A stretch of DNA of 10,495 bases from NCBI GenBank assembly GCA_003024985.2, contig PXIH01S0002808.1; one strand, given 5' to 3'. The DNA is from Euperipatoides rowelli. Taxonomy: Eukaryota > Onychophora > Udeonychophora > Euonychophora > Peripatopsidae. A program made the position numbers and the translations under genes. Positions 1 to 7,399 of this stretch are shown in pieces; the stretch's first letter is position 1; each line of letters starts with the position of its first letter. The notes beneath the pieces are model-generated. The model was not told where the DNA came from. It worked only from the letters and a program-made list of their open reading frames with translations, and ran no database searches.

Positions 1-199
1 TTCTAAAAATAATAAAAAAATAAAATATTTTAGCCAAGTTTCAGCCCAATAATTAAACCATGCTATAGCTATAACAGAGGCATCATTTGCCGATGGCTAT
101 TTATATTTTCATAATTACGATGCCCCAGGGAAAATATTTATATGAGTGGTAACTTTTCCTAAAAAAAAAGCCCATTTTATTCCTTAAAAAATTAATATA
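1..199. other. AT-rich sequence without recognisable gene
   Basis: AT-rich sequence with short A and T runs and many stops in all six frames. I see no repeat ends, RNA gene or conserved protein motif. It would lie downstream of the polymerase B remnant and may be the rest of that element or host intergenic DNA. Nothing in the sequence decides between them. Confidence 0.5.
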
Positions 200-1185
200 A
201 ATTTAACGGTACATCGTTGAGCAATAAGATTAGGCTTGTTTAAAGCTGATAAAATTATGTTAAATTTTATGCAAGTCAGGTTATTATTGTATGGATAATT
301 ATTAAAATACTTATGATTGTTTGCAATTTATCATTTTATGACGCTATTTGGGTGCTTGAGGGAGTGCTAGTTTATCAATGGGTTAAAATTTAAAACTAAA
401 TCTAAAATTACCAAAATATATTTTTTCATTATATGTCTCTTAACTCCTTTTATTTTTTTTAGTTTTGGGTCCATCATAAATTCTAAAAGAGTAGCCTACA
501 CTTAGACAATAAACTTGTTTATGAGTTCCAAGAGCACTCATCTTTCCATTTACCTAACACAATTTTATTCAAATTTAGTGTAAGACAGAAAAGTGATTAG
601 TAGGATCATTGAAAGTCAAAACTAGAATGAAAAATTATCTTTTAAATACAGATAGTTATGTCCTTTCAACCAGTAAATAAAATAATATCTACCCATATAT
701 CTATGAAAATGATGTCATTTTGATATTTTCATCCATAATGTTATAATGAAAATCATAAATATATTTACTAATATAAAGAATATACATCCCTATGTATATT
801 GGTTTATTGAATTTGATACATTTATTATAAAGGTGTTTAATGACTATATCTTCACCTAATAGACTAATTTCTTTAAAGGTAGTTTAACTATCAGTTTCTC
901 ACCTTTTCCCAATTTTTTGCATAAGATATGTTTCATTGGCTTATGTATATGTTTTCCATATATAGAATTGTTCATAAGTTTGAAAAAAATCTCTCCAATG
1001 GTGATTTAGATCGTCTATTTTCATCTACATACTGTATATTTGTAGCATGGTGATTGTGAAAATTGAATAGCATAATGTATTTTAGTTTATGACCTAATGA
1101 AAGATATAGTTTTAAAGTTCAAGAGAGAATAATATATTTAGATTTATTAAAAAGTGTTAAAATTTTAGTAATAGGTGAAGGTTTA
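200..1185 (-). pseudogene. Polinton/Maverick-type DNA polymerase B, C-terminal half, decayed
   Basis: This is the C-terminal half of a protein-primed family B DNA polymerase (DNA_pol_B_2 type), which in Polintons/Mavericks and related adintoviruses replicates the element's linear DNA. Reading leftwards on the minus strand, pieces appear in the order expected for the family but in shifting frames. They are KPSPITKILTLFNKSKYII (1184-1128), TKIHYAIQFSQSPC (1086-1045), RDFFQTYEQFYIWKTYT (from 994; the eroded palm/finger block that normally holds motif B) and a 60-codon stop-free stretch (883-704) including NKPIYIG and YDFHYNIM. Then come NKIVLGKWKDEC (569-534), YSFRIYDGPKTKKNK (493-449) and KGVKRHIMKKYI (450-415). 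Motif C (the TDTDS type), expected near 680-705, is not recognisable. Below about 415 the match is weak, so the left edge is uncertain. In-frame stops and several frameshifts make it a pseudogene. The N-terminal side of the same gene lies beyond the LTR element, at 5658-6400. Confidence 0.78.
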
Positions 1186-1208
1186 TGTGGTGATTTCCAA
1201 CACAAGAA

Positions 1209-1256
1209 TATCGATAGTTACCTGATATCGATAGTTACCTGATATCGATATAAATA
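1209..1256 (+). promoter_or_regulatory. U3 promoter: three TATCGATA sites and TATA box
   Basis: The 17-bp unit ATCGATAGTTACCTGAT occurs twice (1210-1226, 1227-1243) with a partial third copy to 1250. It gives three identical 8-bp palindromes TATCGATA at 1209-1216, 1226-1233 and 1243-1250. The last overlaps TATAAATA at 1249-1256, a good TATA box about 145 bp upstream of the AATAAA. TATCGATA is the known DRE site bound by DREF in insects; that it binds such a factor here is inference. The 3' LTR has a single TATCGATA (5418-5425) followed by GATAAATA in place of the TATA box. Confidence 0.6.
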
Positions 1257-1397
1257 ATTAGAACTTTATCATGTTCTTTTACTTGGTTATTTTCATACCA
1301 TTAAGAATACCAAGAATACCCTTTTTCTATTATTCTAATGGACGTTAAACTATACAGACTGCCTTTAGGTCTGCCCTATAGTTATTATATTCCCATT

Positions 1398-1403
1398 AAT
1401 AAA
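1398..1403 (+). terminator. Polyadenylation signal in 5' LTR
   Basis: AATAAA lies in a block conserved between the two LTRs, followed by a T-rich stretch. This position fits the R region of an LTR. It is also preserved in the 3' copy at 5586-5591. Confidence 0.65.
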
Positions 1404-1470
1404 GTTACTGTTTTTCCTGTCTATTCTAACTTTCATGTATATTCTTGTTATACCTAAAGATATAACAATT

Positions 1471-1488
1471 TGGTGACAATTTTAAAGA
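1471..1488 (+). other. Primer-binding site (tRNA-primed minus strand)
   Basis: TGGTGACAATTTTAAAG begins three bases after the LTR end. TGG is the complement of the CCA end common to all tRNAs, and this placement is where Ty3/Gypsy elements bind their primer. I cannot name the tRNA from the decayed sequence. Confidence 0.7.
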
Positions 1489-1547
1489 AAAAGCAGAATT
1501 TTAATTATTTAAACAAATTTTGAAGTAGGCCTATTGATTTCAGAATT

Positions 1548-2287
1548 GGACATTTCGATCCTGCCAATATGAGTTGGGAGCAGTTGAACTTTTTCCTAGA
1601 CACGTACAAGTGGAAGAGAAGTTAAGATTCTCTACAATTTTAACAGGGATAGGCGGCCAAACATTTAATTTGTTATGCGACTTAATCGCGCCAGCCAAGC
1701 CTGGTGAATTGACGCCTGAAGAAGCTTAATCGACCCTGGATCAATACTATAATCCGAAGCCCTGTCGAGAATTGAGAGAGATTGCAGCTCCAGGCGGAGA
1801 TGACTGTGGATTATGCCGCACAATTAAGGAAAATTGTGGTAAACTACGATTTGGGGGAGCGTCTGAACTTCGCTCTTTCTGAGCAGTTCATTTACAGTCT
1901 TAAAGACTATAACATAAAAAATGGCTGATCATGGCAAAAAACGATATTGACTTTTCAGAATTAATTAAACTAGCCTCTGCAGCAGAGATCTCTTCTTCGG
2001 ATCTAAGTAAATTAAAGAATAGAGTTGCAGACAAGTTCAGTGCCTTCACAATTAAAGAAAACACCATTAGAACTCCTAAAACGCAACAGTATAACTCTAA
2101 GAAAAGACCCGCCTGTAAACATTGAGGCATGCTTCATTCTCAAGATTCGTGCAAGTATAAAAATGCATTTTGTAATCTTTGTAAGAAGCTGGGCCATATC
2201 AAGCCTATCAGCCGCCAAGCAGCCACCAAGTTGTCAAAGTTTAAAGCTAAACCTCACATTCACGTTGCTGAAGACCAACCTATTTAA
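1548..2287 (+). pseudogene. gag: Gypsy 1 gag (capsid and zinc knuckles), broken
   Basis: The gag polyprotein forms the capsid particle and packages element RNA. Pieces in sequence are FDPANMSWEQLNFFLD (from 1548), a capsid stretch from 1604 including FNLLCDLIAPAKPGELTPEE with a TAA stop just after it, and MTVDYAAQLRKIVVNYDLGE (about 1800-1860). An open frame runs from 1931. At least three frameshifts separate these pieces. Two zinc knuckles follow: the first has C-x2-stop-x3-H-x4-C, its second cysteine replaced by TGA at 2123-2125; the second is C-x2-C-x4-H with Ser where the last Cys should be. The frame continues to TAA at 2285-2287 and protease resumes six bases later in the same frame. 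Upstream of 1548 no gag is seen. Confidence 0.85.
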
Positions 2288-2293
2288 TCTGTA

Positions 2294-2660
2294 ATGATTA
2301 TAAACAGTCATCAAGCTGTCAATCAGGTTATCAGCACTCAACCTATTATAGTTAAACTTTTGGTGAATGACAAGCTTTGTGACTTTGAACTAGATACTGG
2401 TGCTGCCATCAGTATTATGCCCCTTATAACTTTTAAAAGTTTTTGGTCTAACAGAAAGTTAGAATCAACTTGTGTCACGCTGAGGGCATTCGATCATATC
2501 AAGCCTTTAGGAATCTGCAAAGTGTTAGCGAAATACAATCATTTTTGCGGGATTTGGAACTGTTCGCAACTAAGGGGGGGGGGGTTCTACTTCTCTTTTG
2601 GGACACCCCTGGTTACACGTTCTGGGTTTCACATCACAACTTGTCAAAGACATTCATTTA
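2294..2660 (+). pseudogene. pro: Gypsy 1 aspartic protease region, broken
   Basis: This is a retropepsin-type protease that would cleave the Gag-Pol polyprotein. The active-site motif is intact: LDTGAAISIMP with the catalytic Asp codon at 2393-2395, about residue 34 of the open frame that starts at 2294. The frame is the same as that of gag's 3' end, separated by one stop, so an ancestral gag-pro fusion or readthrough is likely. After about 2540 the match moves to another frame (ELFATKGGGVLLLFWDT), and an 11-G run at 2574-2584 sits near the expected second protease block. This G run is a probable slippage site in the decay. Confidence 0.82.
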
Positions 2661-2734
2661 ATAGACACATCACAATTCAAATTAAAGGAAATTCAAACAC
2701 ATTTTAAAATTTATTTGATAAGGATCTCGGCTGC

Positions 2735-4190
2735 ATAAAAAATTTTGAAGCTAAATTATATCTTAAAAAAGACTATGCCAAAATTTTGCAAGTATCGAAA
2801 TGTACCTTTTGTTCTTTTACCCGCGGTGGAGGAGGATCTTTCAAAACTACAAAAGCAAAATATAATCATGCCTATAAAATACCAATTTTATAGGCATGAT
2901 TATATTTTATAGGCATGATTATATTATATAGGCACCAATTGTGCCTATTTAAAAAAAGAACAGGTCGCTTATGATGTGTGCTGATTATAAGGTGGGTTTG
3001 AATCAATGCTTAAAAGTGGATACGTACCCCCTTCCCATCATCGATGATATGCTCGCCAAACTGTCAAATGGGAAAGTATTTTCTAAATTTGATATGGCTC
3101 AAGCATATCAGCAGGTTACTATGGATAAAAATCAGCCGAATTATTAACAATTAACACTCACCTAGGCCTGTATGCTGTCAGCCACCTACCTTTTGGCATC
3201 TCTACCCCTGCCATTTTCCAAGGCTTTATGGACAACCTACTTAAAAACCTGAAAAATGTATGTTATCTAGATGACGTCCTGATAGCCAGCCCAAACATCA
3301 CGTCACATTTCATCGACTTGAACAATTTGTTTAAAATTCTTCTAGAAAACGGCATCCATTTGAACCTTGAGAAATGTGAATTCTTTAAAACTCAAATCGA
3401 ATATCTAGGTCATGTCATCAATGGGTCAGGAGTCAAACCAAACCCGGTCAAGCTGGAGGCACTAATGGCTGCTCCCACCACTGCTAACATCGACCAACTT
3501 TGATCATTTCTTGGTCTCCTAGGTTACTAGAGGAAATTTATACCTGACCTATCTACTATAATTACTCATCTGAATAGTCTGCTAAGTGATAAAATCACAT
3601 GGAATTGGAGAAAACAGTGTCAATGTGAGTTTGATTTGATTAAAAAATATCTGACCTCTGATAAAGACCTAACTCATTACGACCCCTCCAACCATTAATC
3701 CTTGCAGCTGACACCTCACCTTATTTTGGAATCGGGGTGGTCCTTTCCTACCGTTTCTCCGATAATACTGAAAAACCAATAATGTTCACTTCCAGATCGC
3801 TGTCGAGTACTGAAAGGAACTATTCTCAATAATTAGACAGAGAAGCATCATATTCACGATTAAAAAATTTCACAAATATATTTTTGGGAGAAATTTTACA
3901 CTTTTTACAGACCATAACCCACTTATCAGGATTTTTCAACACTGATAAGGAGGTTTCATCTCTAGCAGGTTCCCCGTCTTCAACGCTGGGCTCTATCTTT
4001 ACTAGTTATTCTTATCAAATTAAATATAAACTATCTAAGGGGCACTCCAACACAGACACGCTTTTCACACTCCACGTCAAAGCAGCAGCTACTGTGGAAA
4101 AAAACTTTGAAAATATTTTCAATTTTCAGCAAAATGACCATTTTCCTTGGTCAAAACATTGCGCAACAAACCAAACTAGACTTTGAATTA
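2735..4190 (+). pseudogene. pol: Gypsy 1 reverse transcriptase and RNase H, broken
   Basis: This region copies element RNA into DNA and removes the RNA strand. The N-terminal linker KNFEAKLYLKKDYAK is near 2738-2785, then PAVEEDLSKLQKQNI in another frame. After a fold-back insertion (2857-2924) RT continues with MCADYKVGLNQCLKVDTYPL, and motif A FSKFDMAQAYQQV has its Asp at 3091-3093. A frame open from 3132 to 3500 holds LPFGISTPAIF and the catalytic YLDD at 3264-3275, so the RT active site itself is intact. The connection FLGLLGY then a stop then RKFIPDLS follows. RNase H begins near 3691 (LAADTSPYFGIGVVLS), with [12 protein letters not shown] and then a stop before LDREAS, and ends with IKYKLSKGHSNTDTL near 4060. 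There are several frameshifts. Confidence 0.9.
2857..2924. repeat. 24-bp fold-back with 19-bp tandem copy inside RT
   Basis: Bases 2857-2880 and 2885-2908 are perfect reverse complements (24 bp) around the loop ACCA, with core ATAATCATGCCTATAAA. The right arm is then repeated in direct orientation with a 19-bp period (2886 to 2905), and a further degenerate TATAGGCA occurs at 2927-2934. The sequence interrupts RT just before the APIVP block. It looks like a template-switch or slippage product, not a conserved part of the gene. Confidence 0.85.
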
Positions 4191-4319
4191 AATAAAATAT
4201 ATAATTATATTAAGGATGGTTGGCCAAATGTCAAAATTAAAAACAAAGTTGATGCTTCTCTCTCCAAATGGATTAAAAGAAGAGATCATCTCTGCATTCA
4301 AGAAGGCTGCATTTTATAG

Positions 4320-5373
4320 GGGCTTCGAGTAATCATACCTTCCTCTCTGTGATCTGCTGTACTTAAGGAACTGCACCAGTGCTATGTGGGCATCACCAAG
4401 ATGAAGCTTTTAGCTAGGTCGATCTGCTGGTGGCCCAACATTGATAGCGAAATTGAAAAAGAAGCTAGATACTACAGAACCTGCCAATTACAGTAAAAAA
4501 GATCCCCCTAAGTAACTCTGCATCTTTGGATTAAGGCCACCGGACATTGGACCCGCCTGCACATGGATCTTATGGGACCATAAGGTAAAATGTTCCTAGT
4601 GACTTGACAGTTTCTTCAACTGGCCGGAAATTCAAACCTTACATAAAGCTGACTCAATAATGGAGAATCTTGAAGAATACTTCTGTAGATTTGGTTTTCC
4701 TGAGCATTTAGTATCCAACAACGGGACACCTTTCACCTCCAAGTTCGAAACTTTTTGCAAAATTGGCCCCATTTCACCCAGCTTACAGTGGCCAGGCCAA
4801 AAGATTCATAGATATTGCCAAAACCCTCTTGAGCAAAATAGACCACAATAAAGACTCGGAATGGCAAGTAAAAATAAATGAGTTGCTATTTAAATATTGG
4901 TGCACCCCACACTCAACACTGAAAGCTTCACCCGTGGAATTTCTCCTAGGATGGCAACTTAGGGGATGACTATGTAAGATAAACCCCCTACCTATAATTC
5001 CACACCTTCTTCAAAAATAAATTTCAAGTCGACCAGCACATCCTAGCATGAGCCTATTGCAAACAAGACAAGACCAAATGGGTAGAAGGCAGTATCAAGG
5101 TAATTTTGTAACCAGTGACCTTCAAGGTAATTTTGAAGGATGGACAGGAGAGTAAGAGCCATTTTAATCAACTCAGACCTTATCTCATGTAGAAAAAAAA
5201 ACTACCAACTGGATGACAACCCACCAACCATTCAGCCTAGCATCTCGACCCTGCAGTCTAGAACTGAGACCAAACAACCCACGATGACCATACCATGGGC
5301 AGAATCTCAACCTGGACCACTCCATGCTGAACAAGCCAATCTACCAGACCACATCACATTCCACAGTGACTAA
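4320..5373 (+). pseudogene. int: Gypsy 1 integrase and Pol C-terminal tail, broken
   Basis: Integrase inserts the cDNA into the host chromosome. The N-terminal zinc-binding domain is at about 4325-4500 (LKELHQCYVGITKMK, SICWWPNIDSEIEKEA, YRTCQLQ). Two of its four metal ligands look replaced by Tyr: the second His at 4383-4385 and the first Cys at 4473-4475. The DDE core shows the first Asp in HMDLMG (4566-4568). The second Asp is replaced by Asn in VSNNGTPFTS (4717-4719), and the Glu by Lys in SGQAKRFID (4799-4801). WQVKINELLFKYWCTPHSTL and SPVEFLLGWQLRG close the core near 4969. The tail is frameshifted, then open at 5140-5373 (77 codons, polar, Gln/Thr/Pro-rich). A 12-bp direct repeat CAAGGTAATTTT (5096-5107, 5123-5134) marks a small duplication. 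The gene cannot make an active enzyme. Confidence 0.9.
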
Positions 5374-5379
5374 CTTACC

Positions 5380-5394
5380 AAAAATAGGGGGAGG
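5380..5394 (+). other. Polypurine tract (plus-strand primer)
   Basis: AAAAATAGGGGGAGG is all purine except one T and ends directly at the 3' LTR. This is where RNase H-resistant RNA primes plus-strand DNA synthesis. Its position fixes the start of the 3' LTR at 5395. Confidence 0.88.
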
Positions 5395-5657
5395 TACCGT
5401 GATTTCCAACACAAGAATATCGATAGTTACCTGATAAATAATCAGAACTTTATCACATTCTTTTACTTGGTTATTTTAATACCATTAAGAATACCAAGAA
5501 TACCCTTTTTCTACTACTCTTCTAATAGACGTTCAAGTATACAGACTGTCTTTAGGTCTGCCCAGTAGTTCATTCTATTCCGGTTAATAAAGTTACTGTT
5601 TTTTTCCTGTCTATTCTAATTTTCATGTATATTCTTGTTATACATAAAGATACAACA
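5395..5657 (+). repeat. 3' LTR of Gypsy element 1
   Basis: This 263-bp copy of 1186-1467 has its first bases mutated (TACCGTG where the other LTR has TGTGGTG). It ends TACAACA. It has one TATCGATA (5418-5425) and an AATAAA at 5586-5591, which would end the element transcript. It lacks the tandem duplication and the TATA box of the 5' copy. Confidence 0.94.
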
Positions 5658-6400
5658 AATTATATTCAGGCCATAGATCAAAATCCATTCAGGTGAAATA
5701 GGTTGATTAAAAGGGAAAGTTATGTAGATCATTCAAAGATTGAGGATACTCCAAATCTACTTCCAAAGAGTAAGAAAAATTTGCAGTATCATCCAGAGAA
5801 ATATTGTCATCTTGTGATAGCCATGTGAAATTTCCGGTAGGGAGAGGATCTGACTTTACATTTCCATAATACTTGTTACAATCCACATAAAACAAATATG
5901 ACTCAGGGGAAAGTGTTATAATAGGGTAAAGAAAGAATATTAATCCAACATACCTATGGGACATCTGACTTGCCCCACACCTAAGCCCGGATCGAATAAA
6001 AATCTAACCATGTCAATTAATTAAGTGCTTTAACTCAAATTTTATCATCACACACCAAGATTATTCAGGTACAATAAACATACTGCAGGGTCTATATATT
6101 TATCCATACAGGTGGTAATAAAGAATTCAAATATACTAGTCAATAGCATTACATCAGTTTTTAAATAAAGACCTAAATATGCACCTAATTTCTGAATATT
6201 AAATTCAAACCCACTTTTTTAGTATGATTTTAATTTCTATTGAGATAGATCATATATAATTTTGGAAAAAATCATTTTAAGAAAGTGATGAGATATAATC
6301 ATAACAAAAAATACCATTTTTTCAAAATTAAACCATAATTACCATTATGAAATTGTAATTTGATGTTAACAAATTGTGCTGGTATAATTTTTTTAAAAAA
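5658..6400 (-). pseudogene. Polinton/Maverick-type DNA polymerase B, exonuclease-to-palm part, decayed
   Basis: This is the N-terminal side of the polymerase B gene whose C-terminal half lies at 200-1185. Reading leftwards on the minus strand, GIFCYDYISSLS (near 6285) is followed by FNIQKLGAYLGLYLKTDVML, then LLTSIFEFFITTCMDKYIDP (about 6210-6085); these match the end of the exonuclease region of protein-primed PolBs. DMVRFLF and IRSGLRCGASQMSHRYV follow (about 6020-5945). The longest open stretch ends at 5710 and carries palm motif A as YLFYVDCNKYYG, with the likely catalytic Asp at 5881-5883, then LPTGNFTWL and LEVDLEYPQSLNDLHN. SPEWILIYGLN continues in another frame right up to the LTR border. 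At least three frameshifts and several stops are present. The true N-terminus (terminal-protein and early exonuclease region) is not visible beyond about 6400. The DLEYP-type block is the strongest family signature. An adintovirus or another endogenous PolB element is an alternative source. Confidence 0.87.
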
Positions 6401-6712
6401 TATGTGTCACCCCAGAGGTAAAACAATCTTTATTTACATGTATATACAATTTTATAAATACAATCTTGCTTTCTTCCTCACAATCTACTTAATTCATCTG
6501 TGTTCATTCTTCTTAATGATGGCTAAAACCATCTCCAGTATTCCATTTTTAAAACCCAAGCATCCTGCATTTTATTTCTTGTACTATGGTATTCAACAAC
6601 CTTTTTTGTATACAGAAAAAACTCACAGAGTGCTTAGGTCTGAAAAAACAGGCACTGTGCTACCAGGGATCAAACTAGGTGTCCGGTAAAGATGTCTGAG
6701 CATGCAGTGACA
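6401..6712 (-). repeat. Possible tRNA-derived SINE, right part
   Basis: This stretch carries no gene. On the minus strand AGTTTGATCCC (rc of 6668-6678) resembles a Pol III B box with one change, set in a short imperfect stem (ACCAGGGATCAAACTAGGT on the plus strand). A-rich and T-rich sequence with AATAAA-like motifs follows, as in SINE bodies. The A-box half would lie beyond the MITE at 6941-6975. The plus-strand open frame here (6360-6689) has no protein features. The SINE call is tentative. Confidence 0.3.
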
Positions 6713-6716
6713 TTAA

Positions 6717-6940
6717 CCCTTTCCACTCCAGTTGAAAATTGTCTTGTTTGCATTCTTTTAAATCCCCTGATTTTAATTTTTTTTTTTAAATCATTTGGTA
6801 AGATTAAAAACAAATATATTTTAGTCCCTTTGAACATAAATGTTGTTAATTTAAACCATTTTTGAGGCTAACAATGATTGTTGAATTGAGAATTGTAAAG
6901 TAAAAATGTCGGTATAATACCGTACTTGGAGTGGAAAGGG
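6717..6940. mobile_element. piggyBac-type MITE
   Basis: This 224-bp non-coding element has perfect 14-bp terminal inverted repeats CCCTTTCCACTCCA (6717-6730) and its complement (6927-6940), flanked on both sides by TTAA (6713-6716, 6941-6944). Ends beginning CCC and TTAA target duplication are diagnostic of the piggyBac superfamily. Near the right end is a 13-bp palindrome CGGTATAATACCG (6910-6922), a plausible subterminal transposase site. The interior has an 11-T run (6777-6787) and no coding potential, so it would need transposase from elsewhere. The perfect ends suggest it is younger than the elements around it. Confidence 0.85.
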
Positions 6941-6944
6941 TTAA

Positions 6945-7399
6945 TGTGACCACAACCACCATGCCTGACAGTTCTAGGATTATGTTTTAGCTAGTAAATA
7001 TCTAAACTTAAGGGGATAAAAATGAAGTAAATCTAAAAATTTAGGTTGAAATCTGTGTTTCACCTTCTATAGATGGATTTTGAGATTGAAATATAAGATT
7101 CATCAGTCAGGGAAATAATGCTAGTATCACTAGGACACTTTGATAAACACAATTCTCTAACAAAAAAAATTAATTCATATTTTGTACCACAATAGAAAAA
7201 ACGTAAAAATATGGAGTTTTACATTTAAAATTACAATTTTTGTATAATGTATTTCCATATAAACCAGATAAATGATCATGATCTGGAACTTTAGGATTTG
7301 ATTTGTAAAAATAGAACAACAATGCTTACATTGTATACTATTTTTAAAATCAAACAATGTCAGAATCATTATTTGTTTAGGATTTGAAAAATATTTCGT
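6945..7399. other. AT-rich stretch without gene
   Basis: The first 30 bases may be the A-box side of the possible SINE interrupted by the MITE (TGGTGGTTGTGG on the minus strand near 6952-6963). The rest is AT-rich with no motifs that I recognise. A 64-codon minus-strand frame at 7175-7369 is low-complexity Ile/Phe/Lys-rich sequence and looks accidental. No LTR for Gypsy element 2 was found here. Confidence 0.5.

Larger units (their letters stand above)
1186..1467 (+). repeat. 5' LTR of Gypsy element 1
   Basis: This 282-bp direct repeat matches 5395-5657. It starts with TGTGGTGATTTCC and ends with TATAACA, giving the usual TG...CA ends. It carries the U3 promoter region (tandem TATCGATA sites and a TATA box) and an AATAAA signal at 1398-1403. 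It is about 19 bp longer than the 3' LTR, mainly because of the 17-bp tandem duplication near its start, partly offset by small insertions in the 3' copy. Confidence 0.94.
1186..5657 (+). mobile_element. Ty3/Gypsy LTR retrotransposon 1, complete in structure, inactive
   Basis: This is a 4.47-kb element with LTRs at 1186-1467 and 5395-5657, a TGG primer-binding site just inside the left LTR and a polypurine tract just before the right one. Internal domains run gag, protease, RT, RNase H, integrase; integrase after RT/RNase H is the Gypsy order and excludes Copia. No envelope gene is present: only a short tail lies between integrase and the polypurine tract. By hand count the LTRs differ at about 20 substitutions over roughly 255 aligned bases plus a few indels, which suggests an old insertion. 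Stops and frameshifts occur in every domain. Both flanks belong to one minus-strand polymerase B pseudogene, so the element inserted into it. The flanking pentamers GTTTA and AATTA agree at only three of five positions, so the target duplication is eroded or lost. Confidence 0.93.

Noticed and set aside
1210-1250. CRISPR-like short repeat cluster
   Set aside because: The 17-bp units are directly adjacent without spacers and lie within an LTR promoter of a eukaryotic element.
2123-2125. TGA at a cysteine position as possible selenocysteine or recoded codon
   Set aside because: The surrounding gene has other stops and frameshifts, so a Cys to stop mutation (TGT/TGC to TGA) is the simple explanation.
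1900-2218. Two overlapping minus-strand open frames (76 and 68 codons)
   Set aside because: They lie antisense to the gag zinc-knuckle region, whose plus-strand frame has clear family motifs; the minus frames have none.
4969-5394. Envelope gene in Gypsy 1
   Set aside because: Only about 400 bases remain after the integrase core; they read as the integrase tail, with no signal peptide or transmembrane segment.
1181-5662. 5-bp target site duplication of Gypsy 1
   Set aside because: GTTTA and AATTA match at three of five positions only; too weak to report as a duplication.
6360-6689. 109-codon plus-strand open frame
   Set aside because: Starts without an ATG codon, is AT-rich, and runs antisense to the possible SINE and the edge of the polymerase remnant; no domain is visible.
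7175-7369. 64-codon minus-strand open frame
   Set aside because: Low-complexity Ile/Phe/Lys-rich translation of AT-rich DNA, with no motif or neighbour that supports a gene.
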